Origin: Calditrichota bacterium
GTDB lineage: Bacteria; Electryoneota; RPQS01
Reading direction: 5' to 3'
DNA length: 64,000 bases
NCBI GenBank assembly: GCA_020637445.1
Contig: JACJVZ010000001.1
Coordinates: forward strand, 806,001 to 870,000
The position numbers were made by a program, and so were the translations under genes. Shown piece after piece: positions 60,094 through 64,000 of this stretch; within the stretch, counting starts at the first letter, position 1, and every line of letters starts with the position of its first letter. The notes under the pieces were generated by a model, which did no database searches, was not told the DNA's origin, and saw only the letters and a list, made by a program, of their open reading frames with translations.

Positions 60094-60946
60094 GTCAAGG
60101 TTCTTTTGCCACAGACGCGGAGCAATCGAGCTCGGAGTTCGGACGCGCCTGATGGGGATTGTCAATGTTACGCCCGACTCATTTTCGGATGGTGGGAAGT
60201 TTCTCGAGTCAGACAGAGCTTGTGAACATGCATTAAAGCTCGCGGAATCCGGCGCGGAAATTCTCGATCTTGGAGCAGAATCCTCTCGTCCGGGCAGCGA
60301 CCCCGTCAGCAAAGAAGTGCAGCTTGAACGCCTGCTTCCATTGCTCGAGTCGCTGCGTCCCGAAACTAAAGCTGTAATATCAATCGACACTCGCTCGAGT
60401 GAAGTTGCTCGCAATTGTCTGGCGCTGGGTGCGGACGTTGTCAACGACATATCCGGATTGCGAAGCGATTCTGAACTCGCGGTCGTGTGTGCTGAATACC
60501 ATGCAGGCTTGATTCTGATGCATATGCAAGGTGAACCTGCATCAATGCAGCATAGCCCACAGTATCGGGACGTGGTATCAGAAGTAAAGAGTTCTTTACT
60601 CGACTCTGTGCGCAGCGCGAAAGCTGAAGGCATTGCGGTTGACCACTTGCTGGTAGACCCCGGAATAGGTTTCGGCAAGACCTTTATTCACAACTACCAA
60701 TTGTTGAACGCGATCAAGGAATTTCGGACACTGGCAGCAGGAGTCTTGATAGGCCCTTCACGAAAAGCCTTCACCGCGGAATTTTCGGCGGCAGCTCCCT
60801 CCCAAAGGCAGTTCCCGACGGCGGCTGCTGTTGCCATTGCGATCCTCAACGGAGCGGACGTGCTTCGCGTGCATGACGTTGCGGAAATGAGGCAGGTTTC
60901 AGACATCTGTGACCGCTATTTGGAAATCGTTCATGAACACGACTGA
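60080..60946 (+). CDS. folP: Dihydropteroate synthase
   Basis: 288 residues from ATG 60080; an earlier in-frame start inside folE is possible but would add unlikely sequence. Pterin-binding motif LMGIVNVTPDSFSDGGKF, SGAEILDLGAESSRPGS, VVNDISGL, LILMHMQGEP and DPGIGFGKTFIHN. It condenses p-aminobenzoate with the pterin pyrophosphate and is the sulfonamide target. The final residues overlap rimI. Confidence 0.95.
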   Translation: MEKSKSRFFCHRRGAIELGVRTRLMGIVNVTPDSFSDGGKFLESDRACEHALKLAESGAEILDLGAESSRPGSDPVSKEVQLERLLPLLESLRPETKAVISIDTRSSEVARNCLALGADVVNDISGLRSDSELAVVCAEYHAGLILMHMQGEPASMQHSPQYRDVVSEVKSSLLDSVRSAKAEGIAVDHLLVDPGIGFGKTFIHNYQLLNAIKEFRTLAAGVLIGPSRKAFTAEFSAAAPSQRQFPTAAAVAIAILNGADVLRVHDVAEMRQVSDICDRYLEIVHEHD

Positions 60947-61412
60947 TGTTTCGATTGCAGAGCTGACCGCCGATCACCTGCCGGATGTTTTGGCCATAGA
61001 GCGCGCGTCATTCGCTGATCCATGGTCGATGGCGGCCTTTCGTAATTTTATCGTTCTCTACAGAACGAGCTGGGTCGCAATCGCCGACGGTAGGGTCGTT
61101 GGTTACATCGTGACACAGTGGGTTCTTGACGAAATTCACATCTTGAATATCGCGGTCGCGAAATCCGTCCGCCGGCTCGGCATTGCTTCTCGGGTTTTAG
61201 ACTACGTGTTCGAACGGGCCGTTGGCAAACGGATGAAAGACGTGTACCTTGAAGTCCGCGAATCCAACGAAGCCGCGCGCGCCTTGTACAAGCGTTACGG
61301 TTTCGCAGAATTGGGGATTCGCAAGAGTTATTATCATGACGGAGAAGACGCGTTGGTCATGCACCGGCGCGTCCGGAAAACAGAACGCTCCGACGGAGCA
61401 GAAGGAGAATAG
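60933..61412 (+). CDS. rimI: Ribosomal-protein-alanine N-acetyltransferase RimI
   Basis: 159 residues from ATG 60933. Family landmarks: IERASFADPWS, DEIHILNIAVAKSVRRLGIASRVLDYVFERA (acetyl-CoA loop), YLEVRESNEAARALYKRYGFAELGIRKSYY and the terminal EDALVMHRRV. Acetylates the N-terminal Ala of protein S18. Only 1 nt before accD. Confidence 0.9.
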   Translation: MNTTDVSIAELTADHLPDVLAIERASFADPWSMAAFRNFIVLYRTSWVAIADGRVVGYIVTQWVLDEIHILNIAVAKSVRRLGIASRVLDYVFERAVGKRMKDVYLEVRESNEAARALYKRYGFAELGIRKSYYHDGEDALVMHRRVRKTERSDGAEGE

Positions 61413-61413
61413 A

Positions 61414-62277
61414 ATGGCACTCGAGTGGTTTCGCCGCGAACGCAGTGTAATTTCTCCCGAACAGAAGAAGACGTCGCAGGATACGCTTTGGGTGAAGTGT
61501 GACTCTTGCGGAGAAATTGTCTTTAAGAAAGAACTCGAAAAACTCCAGCTTGTTTGTCCGAAGTGTTCATTTCACTTTGCGATGCCTGCTGAAGATTACA
61601 TCGATATGCTTGCTGACAAAGGCACGTGGATTGAGCGCGACGGCAATCTTCGACCCCAAGATCCGTTGGGATTCAAAGATTCAAAGAAATACAGCGACCG
61701 AGTTGTTTCCTCAATCAAGTCAACAGGCAAGAACGACGCGATAACGATTGGCTCGTGCGAAGTCAACCACTTCCCCGTGGAATTGGGAATTATGGAGTTC
61801 TCGTTTATGGGGGGAAGCGTCGGCAGTGTTGTGGGAGAGAAGATTTCGCGGGCCGTCGATCAAGCAATTGACGAAAGGCGCGCGCTGATCTTGGTATCTC
61901 GTTCGGGCGGAATGCGTATGCAGGAAGGGATGGTGTCCCTGATGCAAATGGCCAAGACAAGTGTAAAACTAACGCAGCTTGACGAAGCGGGACTTCCCTA
62001 TATCTCGGTAATCACAAATCCCACGACGGGCGGCACCACGGCGAGCTTCTCGATGCTCGGAGACATTATTATCGCGGAGCCCGGCGCATTAATTGGTTTT
62101 GCTGGACCGCGTGTGATTAAGCAAACGATTGGACAAGATTTGCCTCCGGGTTTTCAGCGCAGCGAGTTCCTGCTCGAAAAAGGATTTCTCGATCGTATCG
62201 TTAAACGGAACGAATTGAAACCGACAATTACTCATTTCTTGAAAGCATTTATGCCGGCACCGGCAGAGACAGCGTGA
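61414..62277 (+). CDS. accD: Acetyl-CoA carboxylase carboxyltransferase subunit beta
   Basis: 287 residues from ATG 61414, with AAGGAG six nt upstream. N-terminal zinc ribbon Cys29, Cys32, Cys48, Cys51, then the crotonase-fold carboxyltransferase core (MEFSFMGGSVGSVVGEKISRAVDQA, SRSGGMRMQEGMVSLMQMAKTS, PTTGGTTASFSMLGDI). Forms malonyl-CoA for fatty acid synthesis with AccA, which is not in the window. Overlaps surE by 4 bp. Confidence 0.97.
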   Translation: MALEWFRRERSVISPEQKKTSQDTLWVKCDSCGEIVFKKELEKLQLVCPKCSFHFAMPAEDYIDMLADKGTWIERDGNLRPQDPLGFKDSKKYSDRVVSSIKSTGKNDAITIGSCEVNHFPVELGIMEFSFMGGSVGSVVGEKISRAVDQAIDERRALILVSRSGGMRMQEGMVSLMQMAKTSVKLTQLDEAGLPYISVITNPTTGGTTASFSMLGDIIIAEPGALIGFAGPRVIKQTIGQDLPPGFQRSEFLLEKGFLDRIVKRNELKPTITHFLKAFMPAPAETA

Positions 62278-63047
62278 TTATACTTATTTCGAACGACGAT
62301 GGAGTTCATTCGCCCGGCTTGCACGCGTTGGTGCGGGCTGTTGCGGATTTGGGACAAGTTTGGGTTGTGGCTCCCGATAGGGAGCAATCGGCAGTGGGAC
62401 ACTCGATTACGATCGCTGAACCAATCCGGCTGACGGATATGACGGTTGGCGGCGCCTTTCGATCGTTTGCGGTGAGCGGGAGTCCTGCTGACTGCGTAAA
62501 ATTGGCATTGTCCGAACTTTTGCCTGAAACGCCTGCACTCGTGATTTCCGGAATCAATCGCGGCGAAAATACTGGAATATCGATCATCTATTCCGGAACT
62601 GTATCCGCGGCCACGGAGGGAGCAATCAACGGAATACCCGCGATGGCTGTTTCGCTGGATTCGTTTACCCACGAAGATTTTGGACCTTCAGCGGCAATAG
62701 CTCGCCGCGCCGCGCAGCAAGCATTGGCGGACGGTATGCCCGAAGGAACATTGCTAAACGTCAACGTCCCGGCGCTGCCCACGGAGCGTATTCGCGGCAT
62801 CAAAGTTATTCGCCAAGGTCAAGGACGCTTCAAAGAGACGTTCTTGAAGCGCAATGATCCGCGTGGCAGAACGTACTACTGGATGGACGGACACAAACTT
62901 CCGCTCAATGAAACGGATACGGACGGTACGGCTCTCACCGAAGGATATGTGGCTGTGACACCCATTCACTTTGATTTGACGAATCACGCGGCCTTGCAGC
63001 AGCTCGGCAATTGGTCGGATTTGCTATTGCCTTTGGCGAATTCATGA
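62274..63047 (+). CDS. surE: 5'/3'-nucleotidase SurE
   Basis: 257 residues from GTG 62274. Metal site SNDDG (6-10), then VVAPDREQSAVGHSIT, VSGINRGENTGISIIYSGTVSAATEG and a long dimer arm. Dephosphorylates nucleoside monophosphates and short polyphosphates. Overlaps guaA by 4 bp. Confidence 0.96.
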   Translation: MIILISNDDGVHSPGLHALVRAVADLGQVWVVAPDREQSAVGHSITIAEPIRLTDMTVGGAFRSFAVSGSPADCVKLALSELLPETPALVISGINRGENTGISIIYSGTVSAATEGAINGIPAMAVSLDSFTHEDFGPSAAIARRAAQQALADGMPEGTLLNVNVPALPTERIRGIKVIRQGQGRFKETFLKRNDPRGRTYYWMDGHKLPLNETDTDGTALTEGYVAVTPIHFDLTNHAALQQLGNWSDLLLPLANS

Positions 63048-64000
63048 GACATCCTGAGCGAATTACAATTCTCGATTTCGGCGGTCAAACAACACAACTC
63101 ATCGCGAGGCGGCTGCGCGAGCATGGGGTTTATTGTGAGATTTTGCCGTATAACGCAAAGATTGACGAAATCGCCACGCCCGAGACGAAAGGAATTGTGA
63201 TGTCAGGCGGCCCCTCAAGCGTACACGCGAGCGGCGCGCCTTTTCCGAATCAGAAAGTCTACGATCTCGGCCTACCGATTCTGGGAATCTGCTATGGAAT
63301 GCAGTTGATCGGACAACATTTCGGTACTCCCGTGGTGAAAGGGAGGGCCGGTGAGTTCGGTCCGGCAGAAGTGGAATATTCGCTTGAGAGCGAGCTTCTT
63401 GACGGCATCAACAAGCCGATGAAAGTTTGGATGAACCATGGCGACCATCTTGAAGAAGTGCGCGCACCCTTGTCTCTCATGGGTCGCAGTACGTCCGGGC
63501 TTGTCGCGGCGGTTTGCCATCGAGATCTTGGTGCGTTCGGCGTCCAGTTTCACCCTGAGGTGACTCACACGCCTGAAGGTTCTGCCCTGCTAAGAAACTT
63601 CGCGTTTAACGTGTGCGGCTGCTCCGGAGGTTGGAGCATGGAGTCTTTCATCGAAGAAGCGACGAAGGACATCCGGCGCACAGTAGGTAATCAGAATGTG
63701 CTTTGCGCACTTTCCGGCGGACTGGACTCGGCGGTGACAGCCATGTTGCTGAATCGCGCAATCCCCGGTCAGGTGTTATGTTTTTATGTTGACACGGGAT
63801 TGGGCAGACTGGGCGAACGGGAGCAGATCGAACAAACTTTTAGAGAACATGGTCACATCTCTCTTGAAGTTGTGGAAGCCGCCGACCGATTCTACAATGA
63901 ACTCAAAGGAGTGCTGGAACCGGAACAAAAGCGTAAGATCATCGGCCGTCTGTTTATTGAAGTCTTCCAGGAAGAAGCGGCCCGCCACAATGAAGTGACT
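63044..64000 (+). CDS. guaA: GMP synthase (glutamine-hydrolysing), N-terminal 319 residues
   Basis: Truncated by the right edge, still open at 64000. The class I glutamine amidotransferase domain has the nucleophile Cys83 (GICYGMQ), with His170 and Glu172 (QFHPEVTHT). The ATP-pyrophosphatase domain starts with the PP-loop SGGLDS (224-229). It converts XMP to GMP. Together with hpt upstream it gives the operon a purine theme. Confidence 0.95.
   Translation, partial: MRHPERITILDFGGQTTQLIARRLREHGVYCEILPYNAKIDEIATPETKGIVMSGGPSSVHASGAPFPNQKVYDLGLPILGICYGMQLIGQHFGTPVVKGRAGEFGPAEVEYSLESELLDGINKPMKVWMNHGDHLEEVRAPLSLMGRSTSGLVAAVCHRDLGAFGVQFHPEVTHTPEGSALLRNFAFNVCGCSGGWSMESFIEEATKDIRRTVGNQNVLCALSGGLDSAVTAMLLNRAIPGQVLCFYVDTGLGRLGEREQIEQTFREHGHISLEVVEAADRFYNELKGVLEPEQKRKIIGRLFIEVFQEEAARHNEVT

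Overview
The window comes from a Gram-negative, outer-membrane-bearing bacterium, most likely an uncultured lineage of the FCB (Fibrobacteres-Chlorobi-Bacteroidetes) superphylum. The evidence is LPS core genes (waaA, waaF), three exported proteins ending in type IX secretion (Por) C-terminal sorting domains with a YPNPFN-type motif, a PorQ/PorV-like outer-membrane protein, and the order zapB-like - zapA - 6S-like RNA - rny. I see no phage, insertion sequence or CRISPR array. It reads as ordinary chromosome with dense operons. GTG starts and 4-bp ATGA/GTGA overlaps are common.

Layout. 1-5.3 kb: the tail of an OPT-family transporter, then a minus-strand operon smpB - ApbE-like lipoprotein - waaF - waaA - two ECF-type ABC ATPases. 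5.3-6 kb: tRNA-Leu, tRNA-Arg and a divergent tRNA-Thr, with near-consensus promoters and terminators. 6-18.3 kb: alkyladenine glycosylase, a radical SAM/SPASM protein, an MscS channel, two T9SS cargo proteins (a beta-propeller and an exo/endonuclease-like protein), der, priA and a membrane gluzincin. 18.3-25.2 kb: PorQ-like protein, ECF sigma factor with a membrane partner and a Spy-like protein, GT2, an EF-G paralogue, a HIT protein and a degenerate macro domain. 25.3-30.3 kb: succinate dehydrogenase/fumarate reductase of the mycobacterial Sdh2 type, then YjbQ, a YpdA-like flavoprotein and a Rieske ferredoxin. 30.3-37 kb: a large T9SS-sorted subtilase and a glycogen phosphorylase. 37-40.5 kb: an NSS sodium symporter with a 42-residue accessory peptide, a GNAT, and an exported Cys/Ser/Lys-rich repeat protein with two YHS/TRASH-like domains. 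40.6-41.3 kb: five tRNAs. 41.4-53 kb: thrS-infC-rpmI-rplT-pheS-pheT-zapB-like-zapA-(6S-like RNA)-rny-ymdB-amidohydrolase. 53-64 kb: a sugar epimerase, tRNA-Met, a methyltransferase and the operon tilS-hpt-ftsH-(PEGA protein)-folE-folP-rimI-accD-surE-guaA, which runs off the right edge.

How the genes work together. Most are housekeeping: translation (tRNAs, thrS, infC, L35, L20, pheST, tilS, smpB, rimI, der), replication restart, RNA decay, folate and purine metabolism, fatty-acid initiation and envelope building. The T9SS theme links the three YPNPFN proteins to the PorQ-like protein. The most unusual items are the Cys-rich repeat protein and its inverted-repeat leader, the asymmetric ECF ATPase pair with one apparently dead site, an ApbE homologue that has lost its metal ligands, infC apparently starting at CTG, the unannotated 42-residue transporter subunit, the 6S-like RNA, and a shared element just downstream of the -10 box in all four tRNA promoters.
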